Source of the DNA: Ruegeria atlantica
GTDB taxonomy: Bacteria > Pseudomonadota > Alphaproteobacteria > Rhodobacterales > Rhodobacteraceae
Assembly (NCBI RefSeq): GCF_013033965.1
Contig: NZ_WQFE01000011.1
Span: 1-64,000, forward strand
Direction of reading: 5' to 3'
Length of the DNA: 64,000 nt
The notes under the pieces were generated by a model. The model did not search any database, was not told the origin of the DNA, and saw nothing but the letters and a program-made list of their open reading frames with translations. This document shows, piece after piece, positions 54,172-63,768 of this stretch (within the stretch, counting starts at the first letter, position 1; every line of letters begins with the position of its first letter). The translations under genes and the position numbers were made by a program.

Positions 54172-57100
54172 ATGCACGTCGTCTTTCGCGAAAGCCACGG
54201 GTTAGAAGAAACCGAAACCCCGACGGATCTGGGCCAGAGCCCGGCGGATCTGGTGGTGTTGTCCTTCTCGGACAGTGACCTTGGCGCTTTCGCGGCAGGA
54301 TGGCATCGCGGTGGCGGCGCCGAGGGGCGGATGCCGACGATGCGACTGGCCAATCTGACAGCGTTGAAACACCCGTTGTCCGTCGACACTTACGTCGAGC
54401 AGACGCTTGAGGGAGCCAAGGGCATTCTGATCCGTTTGATCGGTGGTGTGCCCTACTGGCCCTACGGGTTGCAGCAGGTTCTGGCGTTGGCACAATCCAA
54501 AGGTATCGCAGTTGCTGTTTTACCAGCGGATGGGCGTGAGGATACGCGGCTGGACGACTACTCCACCCTGCCCGTCTCGACGCTGCGGCGGCTCGCGCAT
54601 CTCTGCGACACCGGTGGAGAAGTCGCGGCGCAGGCCGCACTAGCGCAGATGGCCTTGGCTGCGGGGCTTTACGCCGGGCCGGTGATGGGCGCAAAGACCC
54701 TGCCGGATTGTGGCGTTTGGTGTCCGGATCGCGGAGTCATCCCGGTGGAAAAGGCGTTCACGGGCGACGCCAAGCGCATTCTTGTGACGTTCTACCGCGC
54801 CTATCTGACCTCAGCCGACACCGCCCCAATCGCGACCCTGATCCGTAGCCTGCGATCTCGTGGATATGAGGCGGCGGGCCTGTTTGCACCGTCGCTTAAA
54901 GCCCCGGCTGCTGCCGATTGGCTGCGCGAGCAGATGGTCGCGCTGGCCCCGTCGGCCATCATCAACGCCACATCCTTTTCCGGCAAAGGGGCTTCGGGCA
55001 CCTCGCCGTTGGACGCAGCCAATGTTCCGGTGTTCCAGATCGCGCTGGCCACGTCGCGCCGCAAAGCCTGGGCTGAGGCGGAACGCGGTCTTTCGCCCGC
55101 CGATCTGGCGATGCATGTTGTCCTACCGGAAGTGGACGGGCGAATTTCTGCGGGCATCGCCTCTTTCAAGGAACCGGGCAAGCGTGACCCGCATCTGGAG
55201 TATTCCCGTTTTGCCCACCGGGCCGAACCGGAACGGATCGAGGCCATCATCGACCGTGTAACTGGTTGGATGAACCTGAACGACCGTCCGAAAGCAGATC
55301 AGGTGCCCGCACTGGTGCTGTCCACCTATCCCGGCAAGGACTGGCAGATGGCCCATGCGGTGGGCCTTGATGCACTGGCCTCGACCGAGGCGATGTTGTC
55401 CGATTTGCAGGGTGAAGGCTATGACACTGCACCCGCAGAGCCGATTGCCGAAACTCTGCTGGACGCCCGCATATCGTGGCCGCTACACGATTACCTCACC
55501 GCAATTGCCGATTTGCCAGAGCAATTGCGTTCAGATCTGAAAACCGTCTGGGGCAGCCCCGAGGATGACCCGGTGTTCGCCGATGGCGCGTTTCAGTTCA
55601 CGGCTCTGCACCGGGGCAAAGCGCTGGTAGCGCTGCAGCCTGAACGCGGCACGCCTGAATTGCGCGATGACGATTACCATGACCTGTCGCGCACCCCGCG
55701 CCACAGTTATGTCGCCTTCTATCTGTGGCTGCGAAAAGGCCTTGAGGCAGACGCTCTGATCCACATCGGTGCGCACGGCACTTTGGAATGGCTGCCCGGC
55801 AAGTCGGTCGCGCTGTCCAACGAATGCTGGCCCGAGGTTCTGATCGGCGACCTGCCCGTCATCTACCCGTTCATCGTCAACGACCCCGGCGAGGCCGCGC
55901 AGGCCAAACGCCGGATCGGGGCGGTCACGTTGGGCCATATCCCGCCGCCGATGAAAGAAAGCGGCACGCCGGACCGGATGGTGCGGCTTGAATCGCTGCT
56001 GGATGAGTTCTCGAACGCTGACGGCTTGGACCCCAAGCGCCGCGACCGCCTGCAAGAAGATATCCGCGACGAAGCGCAGGCCATCGGGTTGGAGAGCGAT
56101 CTTGGTCTCGATCAGGCCACCTGTACTGCCGAGGCGATCACCCGCATCGACCGTTTTGTCTGTGACATTAAAGAAAGCCAGTTTGGCGACGGGCTGCATA
56201 TCTTTGGACGCGTACCCGAAGTGGCTGCCAACTTCGACACTGCCCCCTCGGCCCACGCCGAACGTAAAGCCCTGATCGACGCGTTGGCGGGTAAACGGAT
56301 CGATGCCGGTCCCTCCGGGTCCCCCTATCGCGGGCGGTCTGACGTGCTGCCTACCGGACGCAATCTGTATACTACCGATCCGCGCTCAGTGCCGACCCGT
56401 GCGGCATATACCCAAGGCGTGAAACTGGCCGAGGAATTGGTGCGGCGACACCTGCAGGAAGAAGGCGACTACCCGAAGGGCCTGATCGTTGATCTCTGGG
56501 GTTCAGCTACGATGCGCACGGCGGGTGAGGAATTCGCCATGGCGTTGCACCTGCTGGGCGTCAAACCCGTCTGGGACAAAGGATCCGAGCGGGTCTCGGG
56601 AATTGAGGTGCTGCCGATCACCGACCTCAGCCGCCCCCGCCTGGACGTGACTCTGCGCGTGTCGGGCCTGTTCCGGGACGTATTCCCGACGCTCTCGGCG
56701 CTTTATGGTCAAGCCGTTCGCGCCTTGTGCGACCGTGACGAGGCACCCGACTGGAACCCCTATGCGGGGCAGACCCCGACATCGCGTGTCTTTGGCCCGG
56801 CCCCGGGCAGCTATGGCGTGAACATGACGCAACTGTCCGAAATCTATACGGATGAGGCCCGCATCCAGGCCGGTGAAGCGTGGCTTGAGGCCAGCTCATT
56901 CGCTTTAGAAGGCGAACACATCGCTCAGGACGTCGACGGCATTGCTCAGCGCGTCGCCAATGCGGACAGCTTCGTCCATCTGCAGGACTTGACTGAAACC
57001 GATCTTTTGTTGGCCAACGACTATGCCACCCATGAGGCCGGATTTGCCGCCGCCAAGAAGATCACCGGCGGCACCGCGCAGCTTTATCATCTGGACAACA

Positions 57101-57465
57101 CAAGCCCGGAAAACCCGCGTGCTCGAACGCTCCCTGAAGAAATCAGCCGCGTCGTACACGCCCGCGCTGCCAATCCCGGCTGGATCGCAGGCATGCAGAG
57201 GCATGGCTTCCGGGGCGCTGCGGAAATCGCGGCGACGCTGGATCACATGGCCTCTTTCGCCCATCTGTCAGGCACGGTCGCGCCGCATCTGTTCGACCTC
57301 TATCACGACGCCACTTTGGGCGACGCCGAGGTCGACGCGTTTTTGCAAGAGGCCAACCCGCGCGCGTATCAGGCCATGCAGGACCGGTTCCGCGCCTTGC
57401 TGGACGCGGGCCTTTGGAACACGCGCCGAAACTCAATCCGCGCCGATCTGGAGGGGCTGGGATGA
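54172..57465 (+). CDS. cobN: Cobaltochelatase CobN subunit
   Basis: The large subunit of the ATP-dependent, aerobic cobaltochelatase, which inserts Co2+ into hydrogenobyrinic acid a,c-diamide together with CobS and CobT. At 1097 aa it is a little shorter than the Pseudomonas enzyme (about 1275 aa) but typical for Rhodobacterales. HIGAHGTLEWLPGK near residue 530 is a conserved block shared with BchH. The cobS and cobT genes are not in the window. It overlaps cobG by ATGA. Confidence 0.95.
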   Translation: MHVVFRESHGLEETETPTDLGQSPADLVVLSFSDSDLGAFAAGWHRGGGAEGRMPTMRLANLTALKHPLSVDTYVEQTLEGAKGILIRLIGGVPYWPYGLQQVLALAQSKGIAVAVLPADGREDTRLDDYSTLPVSTLRRLAHLCDTGGEVAAQAALAQMALAAGLYAGPVMGAKTLPDCGVWCPDRGVIPVEKAFTGDAKRILVTFYRAYLTSADTAPIATLIRSLRSRGYEAAGLFAPSLKAPAAADWLREQMVALAPSAIINATSFSGKGASGTSPLDAANVPVFQIALATSRRKAWAEAERGLSPADLAMHVVLPEVDGRISAGIASFKEPGKRDPHLEYSRFAHRAEPERIEAIIDRVTGWMNLNDRPKADQVPALVLSTYPGKDWQMAHAVGLDALASTEAMLSDLQGEGYDTAPAEPIAETLLDARISWPLHDYLTAIADLPEQLRSDLKTVWGSPEDDPVFADGAFQFTALHRGKALVALQPERGTPELRDDDYHDLSRTPRHSYVAFYLWLRKGLEADALIHIGAHGTLEWLPGKSVALSNECWPEVLIGDLPVIYPFIVNDPGEAAQAKRRIGAVTLGHIPPPMKESGTPDRMVRLESLLDEFSNADGLDPKRRDRLQEDIRDEAQAIGLESDLGLDQATCTAEAITRIDRFVCDIKESQFGDGLHIFGRVPEVAANFDTAPSAHAERKALIDALAGKRIDAGPSGSPYRGRSDVLPTGRNLYTTDPRSVPTRAAYTQGVKLAEELVRRHLQEEGDYPKGLIVDLWGSATMRTAGEEFAMALHLLGVKPVWDKGSERVSGIEVLPITDLSRPRLDVTLRVSGLFRDVFPTLSALYGQAVRALCDRDEAPDWNPYAGQTPTSRVFGPAPGSYGVNMTQLSEIYTDEARIQAGEAWLEASSFALEGEHIAQDVDGIAQRVANADSFVHLQDLTETDLLLANDYATHEAGFAAAKKITGGTAQLYHLDNTSPENPRARTLPEEISRVVHARAANPGWIAGMQRHGFRGAAEIAATLDHMASFAHLSGTVAPHLFDLYHDATLGDAEVDAFLQEANPRAYQAMQDRFRALLDAGLWNTRRNSIRADLEGLG

Positions 57466-58589
57466 GCGCCCCGGTCGTTCAGGGCTGGTGCCCGGGCGCG
57501 CATCGGCCGATGATGTCCGGCGACGGTCTTGTCGTTCGCGTACGCCCGCGTCTGGCCCGGCTCAACACCGAGCAGGTGCTTGGCCTATGCAAGTTGGCCG
57601 AGCGATTTGGCAATGGCACGATCGACCTTACCAATCGGGCCAATCTACAGCTGCGTGGGGTCAAAGAAAAAGATCACCTGGAATTGCTGGCCGAATTGGC
57701 CGCACTGAACCTCTTGGATTCCGAGCCCAGTATTGAAGTGCGCCGCAACATCCTTGTGACACCTCTTTACCAATTGAGTGATCGAACCACACGGTTGACC
57801 CAGGAGCTGATCGATCGGTTGAAGGAACTGCCAACCCTGCCTGCCAAATTCGGCTTTGCCATCGACACTGGTCCCAATCGACTGCTGTCGGCGGATTCAG
57901 CCGATATCCGGATTGAAGCGGATCCCGAAGGCCTCATCCTGCGCGCCGACGGGGCCAAGACTGGCTGCGCGGTTACAGAAACCAACGCGATCGACCGGCT
58001 TATCGCTCTGGCAGAGTGGTTTTCCGAGCGGTTCACACCGGAAACACGCCGTATGGCACGGGTCGTCGCATCGCAGGACTTGCCAGCAAAATGGCAAGGC
58101 CGCGCGCCCGGTGACATCGGCTCACGGCTGCAACCCGGTTCTTCCGATCTTGGCGCGCTATATGGCGCGGCGTTTGGACAATTGCCCGCGCGACAACTCT
58201 CTGACCTTATGGCAGACAGCGGCGCATCTGCCTTGCGGGTCACCCCGTGGCGGCTGATCCTGCTGGAAGGCGGGGCGGCGGTACACGCACCGGACTTTGT
58301 CACGGATGGCACCGACCCGCTGATGACAACCGACGCCTGCCCCGGCGCACCCTTCTGCCCGCAAGCACAGGTGGAAACCCGCAAGGTAGCGCGTACGTTG
58401 GCCGCGCAGGTTACAGGCAGCCTGCACGTATCCGGTTGCGCCAAAGGCTGCGCCCGTATGGGTCCGGAAAATGTCACTCTGGTCGGCAAGGATGGACGAT
58501 TTGATCTTGTCAAAAACGGCTGTGCGGGGGATGAGCCGTCCCAACGCGGGCTGACACCCGAAACACTTATGACGATGGACCTCACCTGA
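57462..58589 (+). CDS. cobG: Precorrin-3B synthase
   Basis: Oxidises precorrin-3A to precorrin-3B with O2, the step that makes this the aerobic cobalamin route. The 375-aa protein has the nitrite/sulfite reductase ferredoxin-like half repeated at the N-terminus (LTNRANLQLRG) and the 4Fe-4S ligands in ACPGAPFCPQ and HVSGCAKGCA. It overlaps cobN by ATGA and cobH by TGATG. Its length is a little below that of the Pseudomonas enzyme (459 aa), but all ligands are present. Confidence 0.93.
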   Translation: MSAPVVQGWCPGAHRPMMSGDGLVVRVRPRLARLNTEQVLGLCKLAERFGNGTIDLTNRANLQLRGVKEKDHLELLAELAALNLLDSEPSIEVRRNILVTPLYQLSDRTTRLTQELIDRLKELPTLPAKFGFAIDTGPNRLLSADSADIRIEADPEGLILRADGAKTGCAVTETNAIDRLIALAEWFSERFTPETRRMARVVASQDLPAKWQGRAPGDIGSRLQPGSSDLGALYGAAFGQLPARQLSDLMADSGASALRVTPWRLILLEGGAAVHAPDFVTDGTDPLMTTDACPGAPFCPQAQVETRKVARTLAAQVTGSLHVSGCAKGCARMGPENVTLVGKDGRFDLVKNGCAGDEPSQRGLTPETLMTMDLT

Positions 58590-59218
58590 TGCCTTATGAA
58601 TACGAAACCGATGGCGCGGCGATCTACAAGCAAAGCTTTGCCACGATCCGGTCCGAGGCCGATCTGGCGCGTTTTGATGCCGATGAAGAACAGGTCGCGG
58701 TTCGCATGATCCACGCCGCCGGGATGGTGGGGCTGGAAGAATTTGTGCATTTCTCGCCCGGCTTCGTGTCGGCCGCGCGCACCGCACTGGAAAATGGCGC
58801 ACCGATCCTGTGCGACGCACGTATGGTCAGCGAAGGTGTCACGCGCTTTCGTCTGCCTGCCGATAATGAGGTGATATGCACCCTGCATGACGAACGCGTG
58901 CGTCCTCTGGCGGCTGAGATGAGCAACACCCGATCCGCTGCTGCGCTGGAACTGTGGCGTCCGCAACTGGAGGGCGCTGTGGTCGCCATCGGCAACGCAC
59001 CGACCGCGCTGTTTCACCTGCTGAACATGCTGGAGGACCCCGACTGCCCGCGCCCTGCCGCCATCATTGGCTGCCCGGTTGGCTTTGTCGGTGCGGTAGA
59101 ATCCAAGGACGCCTTGTGGGAGGCACAGCCTGTGCCGTCGTGCATCGTCAAGGGCCGTCTGGGCGGCAGCGCCATCACCGTCGCGGCAATCAACGCAATC
59201 GCGAGCCGCGCTGAATGA
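58589..59218 (+). CDS. cobH: Precorrin-8X methylmutase
   Basis: Moves the methyl group from C11 to C12 to form hydrogenobyrinic acid. The 209-aa protein has the conserved His in VRMIHAAGMV (about residue 43), and GNAPTALFHLL and GFVGAVESK in the second half. The start overlaps the cobG stop as TGATG, and the end overlaps cobI by ATGA. Confidence 0.96.
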   Translation: MPYEYETDGAAIYKQSFATIRSEADLARFDADEEQVAVRMIHAAGMVGLEEFVHFSPGFVSAARTALENGAPILCDARMVSEGVTRFRLPADNEVICTLHDERVRPLAAEMSNTRSAAALELWRPQLEGAVVAIGNAPTALFHLLNMLEDPDCPRPAAIIGCPVGFVGAVESKDALWEAQPVPSCIVKGRLGGSAITVAAINAIASRAE

Positions 59219-59943
59219 GCGGCGGTAAGATATACGGCGTAGGCCTTGGCCCCGGCGACCCCGACCTGATGAGCGTCCGGGCGGACCGTCTGCTGCGCAA
59301 TGCCCGCCACGTGGCGTTTTTTCGCAAACCCGGCCGCAGCGGTCAGGCCCGCAAGATCGTCAATGGGATGATCCCCAAAGGCGCCATCGAATTTCCGATG
59401 GAATACCCGGTCACCACGGAAATCCCGCTGGATGATCCGCGATATAACGAATTGCTCTCGGCCTTCTACAAGGACTGCGCCGCGCATCTAAAAACTCTGT
59501 CGGATCAGGGTGAGGACGTGGTGGTTTTGTGTGAGGGTGATCCGTTCTTCTACGGATCTTTCATGCATCTTTACAGCCGCTTACGCGATCAGGCTGATGT
59601 CGAAGTTGTGCCAGCCATCACCGGCATGTCCGGTGCGTGGACCGCGACAGGCGACCCGATCACCTGGGGTGATGATGTGCTTACGGTTTTGGTCGGCACC
59701 CTGCCCGAAGAAGATCTGGCGAAGCGTATGGCACAGACCGACGCTTTGGTTGTCATGAAAATCGGGCGCAACATCAATAAGGTGAAACGCGCGTTGAAAA
59801 CAGCCGGTCTGTATGACCGCGCCTGGATCGTCGAATTTGCCCAGATGCCGAACCAGACAGTGGCGAAACTGTCCGAGGTTTGTGAGAAAGTCACCCCCTA
59901 TTTCTCGATCATCATTGTGCATGGCCAGGGGCGGCGGCCATGA
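59215..59943 (+). CDS. cobI: Precorrin-2 C20-methyltransferase
   Basis: SAM-dependent methylation of precorrin-2 at C20, giving precorrin-3A; the first committed step of the branch. The 242-aa protein has the class III methyltransferase fold: GVGLGPGDPDLMS at the start, VLCEGDPFFYGSF near 105 and PAITGMSGAW near 137. It is overlapped on both sides (ATGA at each junction). Confidence 0.96.
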   Translation: MSGGKIYGVGLGPGDPDLMSVRADRLLRNARHVAFFRKPGRSGQARKIVNGMIPKGAIEFPMEYPVTTEIPLDDPRYNELLSAFYKDCAAHLKTLSDQGEDVVVLCEGDPFFYGSFMHLYSRLRDQADVEVVPAITGMSGAWTATGDPITWGDDVLTVLVGTLPEEDLAKRMAQTDALVVMKIGRNINKVKRALKTAGLYDRAWIVEFAQMPNQTVAKLSEVCEKVTPYFSIIIVHGQGRRP

Positions 59944-60692
59944 GCGGTTGGGTCAAGATTGCGGGTCTTGGGCCGGGCAACGAAGACTTGGTGACGCCCG
60001 AAGTTTCGACCGCCCTGGCTGAGGCTACGGATGTGGTTGGCTATATTCCCTACGTCGCGCGTGTGGCGGAACGCCCCGGCCTGACATTGCACGCCAGTGA
60101 TAACCGTGTTGAGATCGACCGCTCGCAGCACGCCTTGCAGATGGCCGCGGAAGGGAAACGTGTGGTCGTGGTGTCTTCTGGCGATCCGGGTGTGTTCGCC
60201 ATGGCTGCTGCTGCGTTCGAAGCTCTGGAGAACGGGCCGGCCGAATGGCGCGAAATTCCCATCGATGTCCTGCCGGGGATTACCGCGATGCTGGCGGCTT
60301 CGGCGCGCGCCGGTGCTCCGCTGGGGCATGATTTTTGCGCGATCAACCTCAGCGACAATCTGAAACCGTGGTCCTTGATCGAAAAACGCCTTCGCTTGGC
60401 GGCGCAGGGCGATTTTGCGATGGCCTTCTACAACCCTCGATCAAAATCCCGCCCGGAAGGCTTTGTCAAAACGCTGGAAATTCTGCGCGAGGAATGCGAA
60501 CCCGAGCGCTTGATCCTTTTCGCTCGAGCCGTATCCCGCGCAGATGAGGCGATCCGAATTTCGACGCTGGCCGAAGCGACGCCGGATATGGCCGATATGC
60601 AAACCGTGGTCATTGTCGGATCCTCCCTGACCCGCGTGATAGAACGCGACAGCGCTCCGATCGTCTACACCCCGAGGTTCACACCGGGATGA
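59940..60692 (+). CDS. cobJ: Precorrin-3B C17-methyltransferase
   Basis: Methylates precorrin-3B at C17 and contracts the ring to precorrin-4. The 250-aa protein opens GWVKIAGLGPGNEDL; VVVSSGDPGVFAMA and DVLPGITAMLAA are the SAM-site strands. It overlaps cobI by ATGA at the start. Its last 28 bp run into the convergent cobK gene on the other strand. Confidence 0.95.
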   Translation: MSGWVKIAGLGPGNEDLVTPEVSTALAEATDVVGYIPYVARVAERPGLTLHASDNRVEIDRSQHALQMAAEGKRVVVVSSGDPGVFAMAAAAFEALENGPAEWREIPIDVLPGITAMLAASARAGAPLGHDFCAINLSDNLKPWSLIEKRLRLAAQGDFAMAFYNPRSKSRPEGFVKTLEILREECEPERLILFARAVSRADEAIRISTLAEATPDMADMQTVVIVGSSLTRVIERDSAPIVYTPRFTPG

Positions 60693-61414
60693 GCCAGCCA
60701 GCCCAGAACTTGCGTCACGCTCGACAGTTCGGTCCTTTGCGGAAGGGTCGGTCTGTCGATCATCAGCACCGGCACACCCAGCGCACGTGCGGCGTCCAGC
60801 TTAGCCCGCGCACCGGTTCCGCCAGAGTTCTTGGACACAACCAGTTCGATATCATACTGCTGTATCAGCGCCCGGTCCCCTGCCTCAGTGAACGGTCCGC
60901 GCGACACGATCACATCGCAATTCGGCAGCGTCAGCGTATAGGGTTCGTCCACCAACCGCAGCAGGTATCGATGTTGGGGCTGGGCGGCGAATTCCTCAAG
61001 ATGCATACGGCCAACGGCCAGAAAAACGCGCCGCGCGGGGCCAGTCAAAGCCGTAACCGCCGCGTCAATATCAGACACATGCTGCCAACGATCCTTGCCC
61101 TGCGCGCGCCATGCCGGGCGCGTCAACGCCGCCAAGGGCACCTCGGCCTCGCGGCATGCTGCAATGGCATTCGCACTCATCTGTGCTGCGAAGGGATGGG
61201 TGGCATCAACCACATGGGTGATCGCGTGATCCTTAAGGTACCGCGCCAGACCTTCGACACCGCCGAACCCACCGACACGTACCGGCAAGGGCTGGGGCCT
61301 TGGATTGTCCACCCGACCGGCATAGGAATAGATCGCCGGGATGCCATGCTCGGCCAGAATTTTGGCCAGCGCATTGGCCTCGGTCGTGCCACCAAGGATC
61401 AGGAGGTTGGTCAT
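60665..61414 (-). CDS. cobK: Precorrin-6A reductase
   Basis: NADPH-dependent reduction of precorrin-6A to dihydro-precorrin-6X. The 249-aa protein has the usual NLLILGGTTEANALA start, DATHPFAAQMS near 71 and VVSKNSGG near 200. It is the only cob gene on the minus strand here. Its start codon overlaps the start of cobL by two bases, with its GGAG at about 61424-61427, inside cobL. Its 3' end overlaps cobJ by 28 bp, so its promoter has to lie inside cobL. Confidence 0.94.
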   Translation of the reverse strand: MTNLLILGGTTEANALAKILAEHGIPAIYSYAGRVDNPRPQPLPVRVGGFGGVEGLARYLKDHAITHVVDATHPFAAQMSANAIAACREAEVPLAALTRPAWRAQGKDRWQHVSDIDAAVTALTGPARRVFLAVGRMHLEEFAAQPQHRYLLRLVDEPYTLTLPNCDVIVSRGPFTEAGDRALIQQYDIELVVSKNSGGTGARAKLDAARALGVPVLMIDRPTLPQRTELSSVTQVLGWLAHPGVNLGV

Positions 61415-62612
61415 GCATGAGGCTCCGTGGCTAAGCGTTTTGGGCTTGGGCGAAGATGGACTGGATGGCCTGTCACCTGCAAGTCGTCAAGTGCTGGAGC
61501 GCGCCGAAATCATCATGGGCCCTCCGCGTCACCTGTCTCTGATCCCGGACACTGGTGCAAAGCGTGTGGAATGGCCGGTGCCTTTTTCCGACGGACTGCC
61601 GATCCTGACTGAATTTCGCGGTCGGGCAACAGTTGTTCTCGCCTCGGGTGATCCCTTCTGGTTCGGCGCGGGCTCGGTCATCGCTCGCAATTTCGGTTCT
61701 GATGAATGGGTTGCCCTGCCCGGTCAGTCCACCTTTTCCCTCGCCGCTGCGCGTCTGGGCTGGCCGTTGGAAAGCACGCAGACATTCGGCCTGCACGCGG
61801 CCCCTCTGACCCGATTGCGCCCGCATCTGTCGCCAGGATTGCGCGCCATCTTGCTGTTGCGCAATGGGCCTGCCGTGGCCGAGCTAGCTACATACCTGAA
61901 TGAAACGGGTTTCCCCGATACTCAACTGCATGTCATGGAAGCCCTTGGCGGTCCCCGTGAACGGTCGCGCAGCGTGTCGTTGACCGAAGCGCTGCTGGGC
62001 GGTTTCGACCACCCGGTATGCGTGGGGCTTGAAGTTGCGGGCGGAGGACAGGCGTTGCCCAAGGCCTCTGGCAAGCCCGATGAAATATTCGAAAACGACG
62101 GCCAGATCACCAAACGTCCTGTGCGCGCGCTGACCTTGTCCGCTCTGGCCCCTAAACGTGGTGAGCATCTGTGGGATATCGGCGGCGGCACCGGCTCGAT
62201 CAGTATCGAGTGGCTGATGTGCGACCCGACCCTGACCGCGACCACGATCGAACCCCGCGAAGATCGCGCCGAGCGTATTCGCCGCAACGCCGATGCGCTG
62301 GGACAGGACCGGCTGAATGTGGTCCATGGTACCGCGCCGGATGCGCTGGACGGGTTGGCCCTGCCGGATGTCGTCTTCATCGGCGGGGGCCTCAGCTACA
62401 CGTTGCTTGAATGGCTGTACGACATGCTGCCCACAACTACGCGATTGGTCGCCAACGCAGTGACTTTGGAAAGCGAAATCCTTCTCGCACAATGGCAAGA
62501 GAAAATTGGCGGCGAACTTCTGCGGATCGAGCTGGCGCAAGCCGCTCCGCTGGGTCCTCGGCGCGGCTGGAAATCCGCCTACCCGGTCGTGCAATGGAGC
62601 GTCATCCTATGA
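61413..62612 (+). CDS. cobL: Precorrin-6Y C5,15-methyltransferase (decarboxylating)
   Basis: Adds methyl groups at C5 and C15 and removes the acetate carboxylate at C12. The 399-aa protein is the fusion of a CbiE-like half (VLGLGEDGLDG at the start, VLASGDPFWFG) and a CbiT-like half (LWDIGGGTGSISIEWL near 248, IGGGLSY near 320). AGGAGG lies six bases upstream of the ATG at 61413, inside cobK. Start is thus shared with divergent cobK, and cobE follows by ATGA. Confidence 0.94.
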   Translation: MHEAPWLSVLGLGEDGLDGLSPASRQVLERAEIIMGPPRHLSLIPDTGAKRVEWPVPFSDGLPILTEFRGRATVVLASGDPFWFGAGSVIARNFGSDEWVALPGQSTFSLAAARLGWPLESTQTFGLHAAPLTRLRPHLSPGLRAILLLRNGPAVAELATYLNETGFPDTQLHVMEALGGPRERSRSVSLTEALLGGFDHPVCVGLEVAGGGQALPKASGKPDEIFENDGQITKRPVRALTLSALAPKRGEHLWDIGGGTGSISIEWLMCDPTLTATTIEPREDRAERIRRNADALGQDRLNVVHGTAPDALDGLALPDVVFIGGGLSYTLLEWLYDMLPTTTRLVANAVTLESEILLAQWQEKIGGELLRIELAQAAPLGPRRGWKSAYPVVQWSVIL

Positions 62613-62977
62613 TCGTTGCGGGTTTGGGATTTTCATCGGCGGCCACAGTGGACAGCCTGCGTGCGGCCTTCGACCGGGCCAGCAACGGGCAGACCATCGA
62701 CGCGCTGGCTACTGTCGCTGACAAAGAAGGCCACGCCGCACTGGCCCAATTCGCAGCATCCGCCGCCCTGCCCCTGCATTTCATCGCTGCCACTGATCTG
62801 GCGGGACAGCGCACTCTCACCTGCTCGAACCGCAGCCGTGCCACATATGGCACCGGCAGCGTGGCCGAAGCATCCGCCCTTGCCGCCGCCGGATCTGGTG
62901 CGCGGCTGACCTCACCCAGACACATCTCGGACGACCGGCTTGCCACTTGCGCCGTCGCCATCGGAGGACAAACATGA
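62609..62977 (+). CDS. cobE: Cobalamin biosynthesis protein CobE
   Basis: A 122-aa protein of the CobE/CbiG C-terminal family. The opening [19 protein letters not shown] and the middle [21 protein letters not shown] region are characteristic. Its exact reaction is not established; it is needed for efficient methylation steps. Translational coupling on both sides (ATGA with cobL and with cobM). Confidence 0.9.
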   Translation: MIVAGLGFSSAATVDSLRAAFDRASNGQTIDALATVADKEGHAALAQFAASAALPLHFIAATDLAGQRTLTCSNRSRATYGTGSVAEASALAAAGSGARLTSPRHISDDRLATCAVAIGGQT

Positions 62978-63768
62978 CCGTTCATTTCATCGGTGCCGGA
63001 CCCGGCGCTGCCGACCTTCTGACCCTGCGGGGCCGTGATATCATCGCATCCTGTCCGGTGTGCTTGTACGCAGGTTCGCTGGTGCCCGAAGAAATCCTTG
63101 GCCACTGTCCCGAGGGCGCAAAGATCATCAACACCGCACCGATGGATCTGGACCAGATCATGGTCGAAATCGAGACCGCGCATAAGGCAGGTCAGGACGT
63201 CGCTCGGCTGCATTCCGGAGACCTGTCCGTCTGGTCGGCGATGGGCGAACAGATCCGGCGGCTGAAAGAAATGGGCATTCCCGTCAGTGTCACACCTGGC
63301 GTGCCGTCCTTTGCGGCCGCCGCGGCCTCGCTGGGAACGGAACTAACCCTGCCCGGACTTGCACAGTCTGTCGTTTTGACCCGGACGCCCGGCCGTGCCT
63401 CTTCCATGCCCGAGGGCGAAACGCTTGAGAACTTTGCCCGCACTGGTGCGACCTTGGCAATCCACCTATCGATTGGCAATCTGAATAAGGTGATCGCAGA
63501 CCTTACCCCGGCCTACGGTGCTGAGTGCCCGGTTGCAGTGGTGTATCGCGCCAGCTGGCCGGATGAACGGATCATTCGCGCCACATTGGCAACCCTGAAA
63601 GACGCGCTAGACGACAGCATCTCTCGCACCGCTTTGATCATGGTCGGTCCGGCCCTCGCGGGCAAAGGCTTTGATGAAAGTTGCCTGTATTCAAAAGATT
63701 ACGACCGCCGGTACCGCCCGCAAAGCGCGGACAGCCCGTGGTCGAGCTGGAGCCCCGAGAATGAATGA
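62974..63768 (+). CDS. cobM: Precorrin-4 C11-methyltransferase
   Basis: SAM-dependent methylation of precorrin-4 at C11. The 264-aa protein starts [34 protein letters not shown] near 77 and [16 protein letters not shown] near 105 form the SAM pocket. GGAGGACAA is the ribosome site; the cobE stop overlaps by ATGA. The stop overlaps the cobB start region. Confidence 0.96.
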   Translation: MTVHFIGAGPGAADLLTLRGRDIIASCPVCLYAGSLVPEEILGHCPEGAKIINTAPMDLDQIMVEIETAHKAGQDVARLHSGDLSVWSAMGEQIRRLKEMGIPVSVTPGVPSFAAAAASLGTELTLPGLAQSVVLTRTPGRASSMPEGETLENFARTGATLAIHLSIGNLNKVIADLTPAYGAECPVAVVYRASWPDERIIRATLATLKDALDDSISRTALIMVGPALAGKGFDESCLYSKDYDRRYRPQSADSPWSSWSPENE

